A stretch of 64,000 nt of DNA from contig JAFEDS010000017.1 in the NCBI GenBank assembly GCA_018241505.1, positions 248,001-312,000 on the forward strand. Direction: 5' to 3'. Shown piece after piece: positions 8,047 through 17,772 of this stretch. The position numbers and the translations under genes were made by a program. This DNA comes from Pseudomonadota bacterium. GTDB lineage: Bacteria > Pseudomonadota > Gammaproteobacteria > Steroidobacterales > Steroidobacteraceae. Position 1 is the stretch's first letter; the number at the start of each line of letters is the position of its first letter. A model generated the notes under the pieces. The model was not told the DNA's origin. It saw nothing but the letters and a program-made list of their open reading frames with translations, and did no database searches.

Positions 8047-9228
8047 ATGAACGCCCCGTTGAAACGCACCGCGACAGCCCTGTCCCTGTTGGCTCTGTTG
8101 ACACTGCAAGGCTGCGGCAAGGAGCCGGCACCGGCCGCGGGCCCGCCGGAAGTGGGGGTGGCGAAAGTCATCAGCAGGCGCATCCAGGACTGGGACGAGT
8201 TTACAGGGCGGTTCCAGGCTATTGATACCGTCGAGGTGCGGCCGCGCGCCTCCGGCTACATCGAGCAAGTGCTGTTCCGTGAAGGGCAGTTCGTCAAGAA
8301 GGACGATGTCCTCGTCGTCATCGATCCCCGGCCGTACCAGGCCGACTACGACCGCGCCAAAGCAGGGCTCGAGCTTGCGAAGTCCCAGCAGGAGCTGGCC
8401 AGTCTCGAGGCCGCGCGTGTCCAGAAGCTGAAGGATTCAGGAGCGGTCTCGCGTGAAGAGCTCGATGAGCGCCTGAGCAACCTCAACCAGCAGCAGGCGA
8501 GTGTTTCCGGCGCCAAGGCCGCACTCGACAATGCCGCCTTGCTGCTGGGGTTTACCAAGGTACGCGCGCCATTTGACGGGCGCGCGAGCCGGGCCGAAGT
8601 CACCCGCGGCAATCTCGTGACGGGCGGCAACAACGGCGGCACCTTGCTGACGACCATAGTCTCGGTCGACCCCATCTACGTGTATTTCGAGGGCGATGAA
8701 AACACCTACTTGCGCTACAACCAGCTAGCGCGCGAAGGCGAACGCCCGAGCTCCCGCGATGCCCGAAATCCGGTGCGCATCGGCCTCTCCAATGAGCAGG
8801 GATTCCCGCACGAGGGTTACATGGACTTCGTGGACAACCAGCTCGATGTGCGCACCGGCACGATCCGTGCACGGGCCGTGCTGGACAACAAGCAAGGTCA
8901 ATTCACTCCCGGGATGTTTGCCCGGGTGCAATTGCTCGGCAGCAGCGAGTACGACGCCATCCTCATTGAAGACCGCGCGGTAGGCACGGACCAGAGTCAG
9001 AATTTCGTACTGCTGCTCGGTCCCGACAACAAACTCGAGTACCGCGCCATCCAGGCCGGCCGCATCCTGGACGGCGGCCTGAGAGTCGTGCGCAAGGGCC
9101 TCAAAGCCGGCGATGTGATTGTCGTCAGCGGCTTGCAGCGCGTGCGGCCCGGCGTTCAGGTCAAACCGAACACAATGACCATGGGTGTGCCCGACACGGG
9201 CGCGGCCGCCACCGCCGCGTCGAACTGA
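8047..9228 (+). CDS. RND efflux pump periplasmic adaptor lipoprotein (MexE/AcrA type)
   Basis: The membrane fusion protein of a tripartite drug pump. The N-terminal signal ends in a lipobox (LTLQGC, Cys23), so it is probably lipid-anchored in the inner membrane facing the periplasm. The barrel-sandwich half-motif RASGYIEQVLFREGQFVKKDD is followed by an alpha-hairpin (about residues 100-165), the second lipoyl half FTKVRAPFDGRASR and the membrane-proximal domain. It is first in an operon with the pump (6-bp gap) and the outer-membrane channel. Divergent from the DsbA gene; no dedicated regulator is adjacent. Confidence 0.95.
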   Translation: MNAPLKRTATALSLLALLTLQGCGKEPAPAAGPPEVGVAKVISRRIQDWDEFTGRFQAIDTVEVRPRASGYIEQVLFREGQFVKKDDVLVVIDPRPYQADYDRAKAGLELAKSQQELASLEAARVQKLKDSGAVSREELDERLSNLNQQQASVSGAKAALDNAALLLGFTKVRAPFDGRASRAEVTRGNLVTGGNNGGTLLTTIVSVDPIYVYFEGDENTYLRYNQLAREGERPSSRDARNPVRIGLSNEQGFPHEGYMDFVDNQLDVRTGTIRARAVLDNKQGQFTPGMFARVQLLGSSEYDAILIEDRAVGTDQSQNFVLLLGPDNKLEYRAIQAGRILDGGLRVVRKGLKAGDVIVVSGLQRVRPGVQVKPNTMTMGVPDTGAAATAASN

Positions 9229-9234
9229 GCGGCC

Positions 9235-12200
9235 ATGAATATTTCAGCGTTCTTCATCGACCGCCCGATCTTCGCATCGGTCATTTCCATTCTCATCCTG
9301 ACCGCCGGCCTCGTGGCCATGCCGCTGCTGCCGATCAGCGAATACCCGGAAATCGTCCCGCCGACGGTTGTCATTAGCGGCACGTACCCCGGCGCTTCGC
9401 CGAAAACCATCGCCGAGACCGTCATCACGCCGCTCGAGCAGCAGATCAACGGCGTCGAGAATGCAATCTATACCAACTCGTCGGCGACGCCGGACGGCAA
9501 CTTCGCCATCACCGTCACCTTCAAGCTGGGCACCAATCTCGACACCGCCCAGGTCCAGACCCAAAACCGCGTCAGCCAGGCGGAGCCCCGGCTGCCGGAG
9601 GTCGTGCGGCAGATCGGCCTGGTTACCCAGAAGCGCTCGCCCGATCTGACCATGGTTGTATTCTTGCGGTCCGAAGACGGCCGCTATGACTCGCTGTACC
9701 TGCGCAACTATGCGGTCATCCAGGTCAGAGATGTGCTCGCGCGGTTGCCGGGCATGGGCGATGTGCGCGTCTTCGGGTCCGGCGACTACGCCATGCGGTT
9801 GTGGCTGGATCCGGCGAAGATCGCTTCGCGTGACATGACTGTTGACGATGTATTGAACGCGGTCCGTGAGCAGAACGTCCAGGTGGCCGCGGGACAGATC
9901 GGTGGGCAGCCGGCGTTACCCAATACCGACTTCGAGTACATTGTCAACGCCATGGGCCGGCTGCAGACCGAGGCCGAATTCAGCAACATCATCATCAAGA
10001 CCGGCAGCGGCGGCGATGTCGTGTACCTGCGCGATGTGGCTCGCGTTGAGTTGGGTCCTGAATCCTATGCGCTGCGCAGCATGCTCGATGCGAAGCCGGC
10101 CGTGGGGATTCCGGTCTTTCAGTTGCCGGGCGCGAATGCGCTCGCGCTGTCGGCCTCGGTTCGCAAGACGATGGCTGAGTTGTCCAAGAGCTTCCCGGAA
10201 GGCGTCAGCTACACCATCGCGTACGACCCGACAGTATTCGTTCGAAGCTCCATAGAAGCGGTAATCCACACACTGTTTGAAGCAGTGCTGCTGGTCGTGC
10301 TGGTTGTGGTCGTGTTCCTGCAGACGTGGCGGGCCAGTGTGGTGCCGCTCGTCGCGGTTCCCATCGCCATTGTCGGTGCAATGGCGGCATTGCTGCTGTT
10401 GGGATTCTCCATCAACTCCCTGAGCCTGTTCGGCCTGGTGCTGGCAACCGGTATCGTGGTCGATGACGCCATTGTGGTGGTTGAAAATGTCGAACGCAAA
10501 ATTGAAGAGGGCCTGCCGCCGCGCGAGGCCGCGCACGCGGCGATGGCGGAAGTCACTACGCCCATCATCTCCATCATGCTGGTGCTGTGCTCGGTATTCA
10601 TACCGGTCGCCTTCCTGAGCGGTATTACCGGTCAGTTCTACCGCCAGTTCGCGATCACCATCGCCGCCTCCACCATCATCTCGACATTCAACTCCCTGAC
10701 ATTGTCGCCGGCTCTGGCCGCCCTGCTCCTGCGTCCCCGCCAGGAAAAACCGGATGCCTTCCAGCGACTGATCGACCGGGCGTTGGGCGTGCCATTCAAA
10801 GCCTTCAATACGGTGTTCACACGCCTGTCAAGGCGCTACGGCCGGGCGGTGGCCGTGGTAGGCCGGCGCCGCAATCCCATTCTCGTGGCCTTCGCCATTC
10901 TACTGCTGTGCACCTGGTTCATTTTCAGAATCGTCCCGGGCGGCTTCATTCCCGGCCAGGACAAGCAGTATCTGATCGGAGTGGTGCAATTGCCCAATGC
11001 GGCCTCGCTGGATCGCACCGAGAAGGTCGTGCGCCGCATGTCGGAAATCGCGCTTCAGACACCCGGTATCGAGCACGCGATCGGCTTCCCGGGGCTCTCG
11101 GCCAACGGCTTTGTGAATCTGGACAATGCCGCCGTCGTGTTCCTGCCACTGACGGACTTTGATGAGCGCACCACCAAGGCGCTCGCGGCCACCACCCTGG
11201 CCGGCATTCTGATGAAGAAATTCTCGGCCATCGACGATGCCAACATACTGGTCATTTCACCGCCGCCGGTTCAGGGCTTGGGCACCACGGGCGGTTTCAA
11301 GTTGTATCTGCAGGATCGCGGCGGCCGCGGTTACGACGATCTGGCGAAGGTCACCCAGGATATCCTGAACCTCGCGCGACAGCAGAAGGAGCTGTTCGGC
11401 CTCGCCACCTATTCGACGTTCCAGAACGGCGTCCCCCAGCTTTTCGCCGATGTCGACCGCGTCAAGGCCAAGCGCCAGGGAATTCCGCTGTCGAACATTT
11501 TCAGCACCTTGCAGGCCTATCTTGGCTCGACCTATGTCAACGACTTCAACAAGTTCGGGCGGACATTCCGGGTGTATGCCCAGGCGGAGGCCCGCTTTCG
11601 CGCCCATCCGGAGGATGTGGCCAACCTCAAAACCCGCAACGCCGGCGGCGACATGGTTCCCATCGGCTCGATTGCCAACATCAAGTTCGTCACAGGCCCG
11701 GACCGCGTTGCTCACTACAACGTATACCTGGCATCCGACATCAACAGCCAGGCCGCGCCGGGCTACTCGTCGGGCCAGGCCACTTCCGCCATGGAACGGG
11801 TGTTGGCCACGCTTCCCAACGGTTACGGCTTCGAATGGACCGAGCTGACATTCCAGCAGAAGGCGGCATCCAAGGTCGCCATACTGGTCTTTCCCTTGTG
11901 CGTACTGCTCGTTTTCCTGATCCTCGCGGCACAGTACGAGAGCTGGTCACTACCGCTCGCCATCATACTGATTGTGCCGATGTGCCTGCTGTCGTCCATG
12001 ATCGGTGTGAAGCTGAGCGGGTCTGACAACAACATTCTTACCCAGATCGGCTTCATCGTCCTGGTGGGATTGGCCTGCAAGAACGCCATCCTGATCGTTG
12101 AATTTGCGCGGGAGCGCTATGACCACGGGATGGGTGTCATCGAGGCCGCCGTGGAAGCTTGCCGGTTGCGGCTGCGGCCGATACTGATGACTTCTTTTGC

Positions 12201-12420
12201 GTTCATCATGGGCGTGGTGCCACTCGTGCTCGCGCACGGAGCCGGCAGTGAGATGCGGCATGCCATGGGAATCGCCGTATTTTCCGGCATGTTGGGCGTT
12301 ACGCTGTTTGGTCTGTTCCTGACACCCGTGTTCTTTGTCACCATCGAGACCCTGTTTGGGAGGAGGCACGCAGCCGAGCCCGGGGTCGAGCCCGTCATGG
12401 GAGCGCGAGAGAATGCGTAA
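9235..12420 (+). CDS. RND multidrug efflux permease (HAE1 family, MexF/AcrB type)
   Basis: A 1061-residue inner-membrane proton-driven exporter. The N-terminus MNISAFFIDRPIFASVIS is typical of HAE1 pumps. Twelve transmembrane helices flank two large periplasmic loops. The proton-relay helix has the paired Asp in GIVVDDAIVVVENVER (around residue 410), and the second half ends with the conserved GLACKNAILIVEFARER and FILGVVPL-like helices. It fits the MexF branch better than AcrB, but substrates cannot be inferred. Its last 8 bases overlap the start of the outer-membrane gene. Confidence 0.96.
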   Translation: MNISAFFIDRPIFASVISILILTAGLVAMPLLPISEYPEIVPPTVVISGTYPGASPKTIAETVITPLEQQINGVENAIYTNSSATPDGNFAITVTFKLGTNLDTAQVQTQNRVSQAEPRLPEVVRQIGLVTQKRSPDLTMVVFLRSEDGRYDSLYLRNYAVIQVRDVLARLPGMGDVRVFGSGDYAMRLWLDPAKIASRDMTVDDVLNAVREQNVQVAAGQIGGQPALPNTDFEYIVNAMGRLQTEAEFSNIIIKTGSGGDVVYLRDVARVELGPESYALRSMLDAKPAVGIPVFQLPGANALALSASVRKTMAELSKSFPEGVSYTIAYDPTVFVRSSIEAVIHTLFEAVLLVVLVVVVFLQTWRASVVPLVAVPIAIVGAMAALLLLGFSINSLSLFGLVLATGIVVDDAIVVVENVERKIEEGLPPREAAHAAMAEVTTPIISIMLVLCSVFIPVAFLSGITGQFYRQFAITIAASTIISTFNSLTLSPALAALLLRPRQEKPDAFQRLIDRALGVPFKAFNTVFTRLSRRYGRAVAVVGRRRNPILVAFAILLLCTWFIFRIVPGGFIPGQDKQYLIGVVQLPNAASLDRTEKVVRRMSEIALQTPGIEHAIGFPGLSANGFVNLDNAAVVFLPLTDFDERTTKALAATTLAGILMKKFSAIDDANILVISPPPVQGLGTTGGFKLYLQDRGGRGYDDLAKVTQDILNLARQQKELFGLATYSTFQNGVPQLFADVDRVKAKRQGIPLSNIFSTLQAYLGSTYVNDFNKFGRTFRVYAQAEARFRAHPEDVANLKTRNAGGDMVPIGSIANIKFVTGPDRVAHYNVYLASDINSQAAPGYSSGQATSAMERVLATLPNGYGFEWTELTFQQKAASKVAILVFPLCVLLVFLILAAQYESWSLPLAIILIVPMCLLSSMIGVKLSGSDNNILTQIGFIVLVGLACKNAILIVEFARERYDHGMGVIEAAVEACRLRLRPILMTSFAFIMGVVPLVLAHGAGSEMRHAMGIAVFSGMLGVTLFGLFLTPVFFVTIETLFGRRHAAEPGVEPVMGARENA

Positions 12421-13816
12421 GCTCCTCGTTGCAACCGTGTCCGGGGCACTGTGCTCCTGTGCGATAGGCCCGAATTATCAACGGCCGGTGACGCCGGTAG
12501 GTCCTCAGTTTATCAATGCCGGCCAGCCGGGCTTCAACGGCAGCGAGGTTGTGGCGCGCTTCTGGACGTTGTTCAACGACCCGAAGCTCAATCGGCTGGT
12601 TGATGACGCATTGAAGGAGAACAAAGACCTGAAACGCGCGCGCGCCAACCTCAGAGCCTCACGAGCCGCGCGACGCCTGGCCGGCTTCGACCTGTTTCCC
12701 ACGGTGACAGCCGGAGCCGGATACACCAAGGCACGTGAAAGCCGCAACCAGTTGCCGGCGGCCATCAGCCCCGACCGCAATGTCGACGACGCAGACGCAG
12801 GCTTCGATGCATTCTGGGAGTTGGATTTCTTCGGGCGCGTGCGCCGTGGTGTCCAGGCGGCGCGGGCTGAAGAACAGGCCAGTGCCGCGAACCTGCGCGA
12901 CGTGCAAGTTACCGTAACCGCTGAGGTGGCACGGAACTACTTCGTGCTGCGCGGCCTGCAGGAGCAGCTTGCGGTAGCGATACGCAATGCCGACAACCAG
13001 GAGCAGACCTGGAAGTTGACGCGCGTCCGCCTCGACGCCGGCCGTGGTACCGAGCTCGACAGCGCCCGTGCCGAAGCACAGCTCAAAACAACGCGCGCGA
13101 CCATCCCGCTGTTGGAATCATCTGTTGCTACGACCATCTATCGACTTTCGGTATTGACCGGCCGCGTACCGGATGCACTCAATTCGGAACTGCAGACTCC
13201 GGAACCGTTGAGTCCGCTGCCCGCTCTCAACGCCATCGGCGATCCGGCCTCGCTGTTACGCCGCCGCCCCGATATTCGCGTGGCCGAGCGCAGCCTGGCC
13301 GCCTCGACAGCCCGTATCGGTGTTGCAATGGGCGACCTGTTTCCCAAAGTGACCTTCACCGGCCGTGTCGGCTATGACGCCGCGTCCTTTGGCGGCCTCG
13401 GCAAAAGCGGCTCTGACACCTACTCCATCGGACCCGCCATCTCCTGGGCCGCGCTCGACCTCGGGCGAGTCACCGCGCGAATCAAGATTGCCAGGGCCCA
13501 GACGGATGCCGACCTGGCGGCGTATGAATCGAGTGTACTCGGCGCTCTGGAAGAGACCGAGGGCGCCCTGGTCACCTACGGCCGCGCGCAAACACGCCGC
13601 GATCTGCTCGCAGAAGCCGCCGTCGCCAGTGAACGTGCCGCGAACCTCGCGCGGCAGCGGTTTCAAGGCGGCCTCACCGACTTCGTGAACGTGTTGGAAG
13701 CAGAACGGGATGCGCTGGCTGTGCAGGACAGCCTGGCTCAGAGCCACACTCAGACAGCCACCGCGCTCGTGGCCGTCTACAAGGCTCTCGGCGGTGGCTG
13801 GGTGGATGAAATCTAG
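12413..13816 (+). CDS. Outer-membrane efflux lipoprotein, OprM/NodT family
   Basis: The third component of the RND pump, a trimeric outer-membrane channel with a periplasmic tunnel. The start at 12413 overlaps the permease stop (ATGCGTAA) and gives 467 residues with a short signal ending in LCSC at Cys16, followed by the family-typical AIGPNYQRP. Two outer-membrane factor repeats are visible, with DPKLNRLVDDALKEN early and RRRPDIRVAERSLAASTARIGVA in the middle. Its end overlaps the end of the convergent pirin gene by 4 bp. Confidence 0.94.
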   Translation: MRKLLVATVSGALCSCAIGPNYQRPVTPVGPQFINAGQPGFNGSEVVARFWTLFNDPKLNRLVDDALKENKDLKRARANLRASRAARRLAGFDLFPTVTAGAGYTKARESRNQLPAAISPDRNVDDADAGFDAFWELDFFGRVRRGVQAARAEEQASAANLRDVQVTVTAEVARNYFVLRGLQEQLAVAIRNADNQEQTWKLTRVRLDAGRGTELDSARAEAQLKTTRATIPLLESSVATTIYRLSVLTGRVPDALNSELQTPEPLSPLPALNAIGDPASLLRRRPDIRVAERSLAASTARIGVAMGDLFPKVTFTGRVGYDAASFGGLGKSGSDTYSIGPAISWAALDLGRVTARIKIARAQTDADLAAYESSVLGALEETEGALVTYGRAQTRRDLLAEAAVASERAANLARQRFQGGLTDFVNVLEAERDALAVQDSLAQSHTQTATALVAVYKALGGGWVDEI

Positions 13817-14709
13817 CTTGCCGCAGGCGCCGGCGGTGCGGGATTGGTGGCCGGCAAAGGAATGAACTCCTCGTCATCCATGTACGGCAACTGCATGCGC
13901 CCGGCGCGCCAATCCGCCTTGGCCTGCTCAATGCGCTGCTGTGACGAAGACACGAAGTTCCATTCAATGAAGCGCTCGCCAACCGGCTCCCCACCCAACA
14001 ACATCACTATGGACGATCCCACGGATTTCACTGTGGCCGCGGCGCCCTGGCCGAATACCAACATCTGACCGGCATTGAAGCGGCGCCCGTCCGTCTCGAC
14101 CGAGCCTGACGCAATATACGCCGCACGCTCCGAATACCCCTGTGGCAGTGCCACGCGAGCCTGGTCCTGCAAGGCGCAATGCGCATAAAACAGGGGCGAG
14201 TGTGTCTTTACCGGCGAGCGGACACCAAACGCCTCACCCGCAATCAATCGCGTCCACACGCCGCCGTCTTCAATGGTCGGCAAATCAACATGTCCGTAAT
14301 GCACAAACGCAGGACTGGTTTCCTCATCCCTGCCCGGCAACGCCACCCACGACTGAATCCCATGCAAGGGCCCACCGACCTCCCGCAGCTTCTCGAAACG
14401 CTCCGAGTGAGTGATGCCGCTGCCGGCCGTCATCCAGTTGACCTCGCCCGGCTGAATCGCCTCCTGGGAGCCCACACTGTCGCGATGCATGATCTCGCCT
14501 TCAAACAGGTAGGTCACGGTCGACAGGCCGATATGCGGATGGGGACGCACATCGGCCGTCCGCGGAAAACCCGGCGCGAAGCGCGCGGGACCGATGTGAT
14601 CGAAGAATATGAACGGCCCCACCATCTTGTGGGGGCCGAACGGCAGCACACGCCCGACCTCGAAGCCGCCGAGGTCGCGGCGGCGCTGATCAATTACCCG
14701 TTGCAGCAT
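13813..14709 (-). CDS. Pirin-family protein
   Basis: A 298-residue bicupin. The N-terminal cupin has the metal-binding pattern of pirins, with RPHPHIGLSTVTYLFEGE and HSERFEK, and the adjacent GPFIFFDHIGPARF stretch. The C-terminal cupin carries the PVGERFIEWNFVSSS segment and then an Ala/Pro-rich tail. Some bacterial pirins oxidise quercetin and others regulate enzymes, so the function here is open. The start overlaps the end of the PagL-like gene by 20 bp, suggesting co-translation with an outer-membrane enzyme that has no obvious functional link. Confidence 0.92.
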   Translation of the reverse strand: MLQRVIDQRRRDLGGFEVGRVLPFGPHKMVGPFIFFDHIGPARFAPGFPRTADVRPHPHIGLSTVTYLFEGEIMHRDSVGSQEAIQPGEVNWMTAGSGITHSERFEKLREVGGPLHGIQSWVALPGRDEETSPAFVHYGHVDLPTIEDGGVWTRLIAGEAFGVRSPVKTHSPLFYAHCALQDQARVALPQGYSERAAYIASGSVETDGRRFNAGQMLVFGQGAAATVKSVGSSIVMLLGGEPVGERFIEWNFVSSSQQRIEQAKADWRAGRMQLPYMDDEEFIPLPATNPAPPAPAAS

Positions 14710-15250
14710 GGCGCACCAACCCCGGATAGATACTGACCGTCAGGGTAGCAAAGTCCTGCCCGTGGTTGGGCAGCTTGAGCCCCGCGTTCGACCAATGCCG
14801 CCCGGTCAACTCAATCACCCAGCCCGGTTTCGGTTTCAGGCGCAGGCCGATCTCCTCATTGAAGTTCCACCAGGAGCTCGACAGCCGGTCCTGCTCGGTT
14901 TTATACGACCCCCCGGCAGCCACAAAGAAAGCCCAGTGCCGCTGTGGGAACAGCTCGAGCCGGCGCGCGAATGAAAACCCCCAGTAGGGGTCCGCGAAAT
15001 GAATATCGACTCCGAAGGTGCTGTCGAAGAAATCCTGTCCCTTGGTGAAGCGGAAGACACCGAGCTCCCAGCGGTCGTGGTCGAATGTGAAAACCAGCGG
15101 CGCGATGATGCCGTGCGAATAACCGACCCAGTGGTAGGTCGCACCGAGCCCGAGCTGAATTTCGCAGCTCGAGCAGAAATCCCCGGCACGCACCCGGGGA
15201 GCGGCCAACGCCAACAAGGCGGCCGCCAGCACAACGTACCTCGATCGCAT
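14690..15250 (-). CDS. pagL: PagL-like acyloxyacyl hydrolase (lipid A 3-O-deacylase)
   Basis: A 186-residue outer-membrane beta-barrel protein with a cleavable signal (MRSRYVVLAAALLALAAPRV, then a probable AGD cut site). The C-terminal part contains the PagL signature RHWSNAGLKLPNHGQDF. His152 and Ser154 match the catalytic pair of Pseudomonas PagL, and the third triad residue, Glu in PagL, is Asp166 at the matching spacing. Family members remove the 3-O acyl chain of lipid A and so remodel the outer leaflet. Two cysteines (FCSSC) follow the signal sequence. Confidence 0.85.
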   Translation of the reverse strand: MRSRYVVLAAALLALAAPRVRAGDFCSSCEIQLGLGATYHWVGYSHGIIAPLVFTFDHDRWELGVFRFTKGQDFFDSTFGVDIHFADPYWGFSFARRLELFPQRHWAFFVAAGGSYKTEQDRLSSSWWNFNEEIGLRLKPKPGWVIELTGRHWSNAGLKLPNHGQDFATLTVSIYPGLVRHAATGN

Positions 15251-15328
15251 CTAGCAATAACCTCCCGGGGAAACGCCTCGCAGGCCGCGAACTAACATGA
15301 GCCGCAGCGGCAGGAAGCCATTGTCGCG

Positions 15329-15796
15329 CTACAACCCCAACACGCTCAATCCGGGATGATCGTCTGGACGTCGTCCGAGCGGCCAGTGGTACTTGCGCTC
15401 GGATGCCTTGATGGGCAGATCATTGATGCTCGCAATGCGCACCTGCATCAATCCGTCCGCATCGAATTCCCAATTCTCGTTGCCATAGGAGCGGAAGTGT
15501 TGCCCGCTGTCGTCATGCCATTCATAGGCGAAACGCACGGCGATCCGGTCACCGGCAAATGCCCACACTTCCTTGATCAGCCGGTAATCGAGCTCCCGGG
15601 CCCATTTGCGCGTCAGGAAAGCGACTATGTCCTTCCGCCCCTGGAGAAACTCGGACCGGTTGCGCCATCGGCTGTCCTCGGTGTACGCCAGCGCCACGGC
15701 TTCGGGATCCCGCGAGTTCCAGGCGTCTTCGGCTTTGCGAGCCTTCAATGCGGCGGTTTCAGCGGTGAACGGTGGCAGCGGTGGACGTGGTGCCAT
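15329..15796 (-). CDS. DUF1348 / SnoaL-like nuclear transport factor 2 family protein
   Basis: A 155-residue alpha+beta barrel protein of the DUF1348 group, recognised from [38 protein letters not shown] and the [21 protein letters not shown] segments. The family is structurally known but without assigned chemistry. The start is supported by AAGGAGCTATCGCC just before the ATG. It lies upstream of the PagL-like and pirin genes on the same strand with a 78-bp gap and may have its own promoter. Confidence 0.88.
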   Translation of the reverse strand: MAPRPPLPPFTAETAALKARKAEDAWNSRDPEAVALAYTEDSRWRNRSEFLQGRKDIVAFLTRKWARELDYRLIKEVWAFAGDRIAVRFAYEWHDDSGQHFRSYGNENWEFDADGLMQVRIASINDLPIKASERKYHWPLGRRPDDHPGLSVLGL

Positions 15797-15891
15797 GGCG
15801 ATAGCTCCTTATGGTGAGTCCTTCTGTTATGCATTTTAAAGGGGCAATCTGCATCTCCCGTCGGAGGTGGGAACAACATAAATTTGCACCC
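15797..15891. promoter_or_regulatory. Short divergent intergenic region
   Basis: Ninety-five bases separate the divergent DUF1348 gene and small membrane-protein gene. The AT-richer segment GTTATGCATTTTAAAGG (about 15825-15842) is the likely core promoter zone, but I cannot assign hexamers with confidence. Confidence 0.3.
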
Positions 15892-16092
15892 ATGAGAATC
15901 GCAAAACCCCTGCTTCTGGTCAGCACACCGTTGGGCATCGTCACAGGCCTGATCGAGGCGTACCGCCTGGTGGGCGGCCTCGCGATCCTGATGTTCGCGA
16001 TGATGGCGATGCTCGGCGTCGCCGCCGCAGGCATTGTGTACACGATTAGAAAGGAGAAGAGAGAGTGGACGGAATCAAAGTCCTCATCGTAG
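15892..16092 (+). CDS. Small two-helix membrane protein of unknown function
   Basis: A 66-residue hydrophobic protein starting MRIAKPLLLVSTPLGIVTG, with two probable transmembrane segments (about residues 5-25 and 29-50) and a charged tail RKEKREWTESKSSS. I chose this ATG because the hydrophobic region follows at once; an earlier in-frame start at 15811 would add a charged, non-conserved leader. Its 3' end overlaps the next gene by 28 bp. I do not recognise a family. The coupling suggests it works with the DUF2909 protein. Confidence 0.6.
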   Translation: MRIAKPLLLVSTPLGIVTGLIEAYRLVGGLAILMFAMMAMLGVAAAGIVYTIRKEKREWTESKSSS

Positions 16093-16286
16093 TAACGCTC
16101 ATCGGTATTGTGGCGAGCCTGGGCAAGGCCCTCTTCCACATGTCCTCGGGCCGATCGACGCAAGTCGGCCACTCGGCCATGATGGTGCGCGCCCTCAGCG
16201 TTCGGATTGGACTATCGGTGGCGCTGTTCATTCTGCTGATGATCGCCTGGTACCTGGGCGCCATCTCGCCCCACAGCGTCCAATAA
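16065..16286 (+). CDS. DUF2909 family twin-transmembrane protein
   Basis: A 73-residue protein with two transmembrane helices and the family pattern: an N-terminal KVLIVVTLIGIVASLGKALF helix, a short loop, then MVRALSVRIGLSVALFILLM and the closing YLGAISPH. It starts with GTG preceded by AAGGAGAAGAGA, a good ribosome-binding site inside the upstream gene. DUF2909 genes are usually found in cytochrome oxidase clusters; here no oxidase gene is near, so the role is open. Confidence 0.8.
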   Translation: MDGIKVLIVVTLIGIVASLGKALFHMSSGRSTQVGHSAMMVRALSVRIGLSVALFILLMIAWYLGAISPHSVQ

Positions 16287-16301
16287 AAGAGCTCAGGTAT
16301 C

Positions 16302-17732
16302 ATGGGCTGGCAGGTACGCCAGTCCATGAAGCTTTACAAGCAACTCGCAGACGACCTTACACTTCTCATTCGCCAGGGGACCCTGAAGCCCGGAGACCGC
16401 GTGCCGTCTGTTCGGGAGACGTCCCGCGAGCGGGGGATGAGCCCGGCGACGGTTATCCACGCATATGAGCTCCTGGAGGGCGAGGGACTCATTGAGACTC
16501 GTCCTCGTTCCGGCTACTACGTCGGCAACCAGGCAGCCGCGCCGATACAGCAACCGCGCATTTCCCGTCCTTCCCCTCGGTCAACCCTGCTCGACGTCAG
16601 CGAGCTGGTTTTCGAGGTGTTGGAGTCATTGCGCAATCGATCAGTGGTGCCAATGGGTTCGGCATTCCCGAGTCCCAAGCTATTTCCACTGGGCAAGCTC
16701 GCAACGGCTCTGTGCACCAGTGTGCGACGGATGGACCCCTGGAGCACCGTCGAAGATCTGCCGGGCGGCAGTGCTGAGCTTCGCCGTCAAATTTCCCGTC
16801 GCTACCTGCGCGCAGGAGCGGCAGTTTCTCCTGACGAAATCATCATAACTGGCGGCGCCCTCGAGGCACTGAACCTCTCACTTCAGGCACTGACGCGACC
16901 CGGCGATTTGGTGGCTATTGAGTCGCCCGCTTTTTATGGGTGTTTGCAGGCCGTCGAAGCACTGGGCCTGAAAGCAATCGAAATCCCGACACACCCGATG
17001 CACGGGGTCGACATAGCCTACCTGGCGCGCATTCTGGACAAGCACACGGTGCGTGCATGTTGGTTCATGACGACTTTCCACAATCCGCTGGGCGCGCTGA
17101 TGCCGGACGATGCCCGGAAGAGTCTCATGGAGCTTCTCGAGCGACACGACGTTCCCCTCATTGAAGATGACGTGTACTGCGAGTTGTACTTCGGTACACA
17201 ACGGCCCAAGTCAACCAAGGCGTTCGACCGGAAGGGTCTCGTATTGAATTGCGGCTCGTTCTCCAAGAGCCTCGCACCGGGATACCGAATCGGCTGGGTC
17301 GCAGCCGGACGTTTCGCCCGGTCCGTGGGGCGACGCAAGGTGATGAGCTCGCTGTCCACCAATATTCCCGCGCAGGACGCGATCGCAGAGTACCTGCGGC
17401 AAGGGGGTTATGACCGGCACTTGGGCGTACTTCGGCGGACACTCGCAGACCAGCAGAAATCGGCGTTGAACGCCCTGCGCACCTATCTGCCGGAGGGCTT
17501 CACGGTCACGCGGCCGGAAGGAGGCTATTTCCTGTGGCTGGAATTGCCCGAGCACGTCGATACCATCGAAGTGCACCGAAAAGCCCTGACGGCGGGCTTC
17601 AGCATCGCGCCAGGACCTATCTTTTCCGCACGGCGCGAGTTCGCGCACTGCCTGCGGCTCAACTATGGGCACCCCTGGACCACTGCCAGCGAGCGAGCCG
17701 TCAAAGCCCTGGGGGCTATCGTGCGATCATAG
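16302..17732 (+). CDS. MocR-type GntR regulator with aminotransferase domain
   Basis: A 476-residue fusion. The N-terminal GntR winged helix (GDRVPSVRETSRERGMSPAT, then a GLIETRPRSGYYV wing) is joined by a linker to a class I aminotransferase-like PLP domain with TTFHNPLGALMPDDARK, the Asp in LIEDDVYCELYFG and the PLP lysine in GSFSKSLAPGYRIGW. MocR proteins sense PLP or an amine and control nearby genes. It lies 40 bp before the molybdenum-hydroxylase operon on the same strand and may regulate or be cotranscribed with it. A start at 16326 is also possible. Confidence 0.92.
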   Translation: MGWQVRQSMKLYKQLADDLTLLIRQGTLKPGDRVPSVRETSRERGMSPATVIHAYELLEGEGLIETRPRSGYYVGNQAAAPIQQPRISRPSPRSTLLDVSELVFEVLESLRNRSVVPMGSAFPSPKLFPLGKLATALCTSVRRMDPWSTVEDLPGGSAELRRQISRRYLRAGAAVSPDEIIITGGALEALNLSLQALTRPGDLVAIESPAFYGCLQAVEALGLKAIEIPTHPMHGVDIAYLARILDKHTVRACWFMTTFHNPLGALMPDDARKSLMELLERHDVPLIEDDVYCELYFGTQRPKSTKAFDRKGLVLNCGSFSKSLAPGYRIGWVAAGRFARSVGRRKVMSSLSTNIPAQDAIAEYLRQGGYDRHLGVLRRTLADQQKSALNALRTYLPEGFTVTRPEGGYFLWLELPEHVDTIEVHRKALTAGFSIAPGPIFSARREFAHCLRLNYGHPWTTASERAVKALGAIVRS

Positions 17733-17772
17733 GGGCAGCACAAGAGGAACGCTTAGGCTCGAGCTGTTCAAA

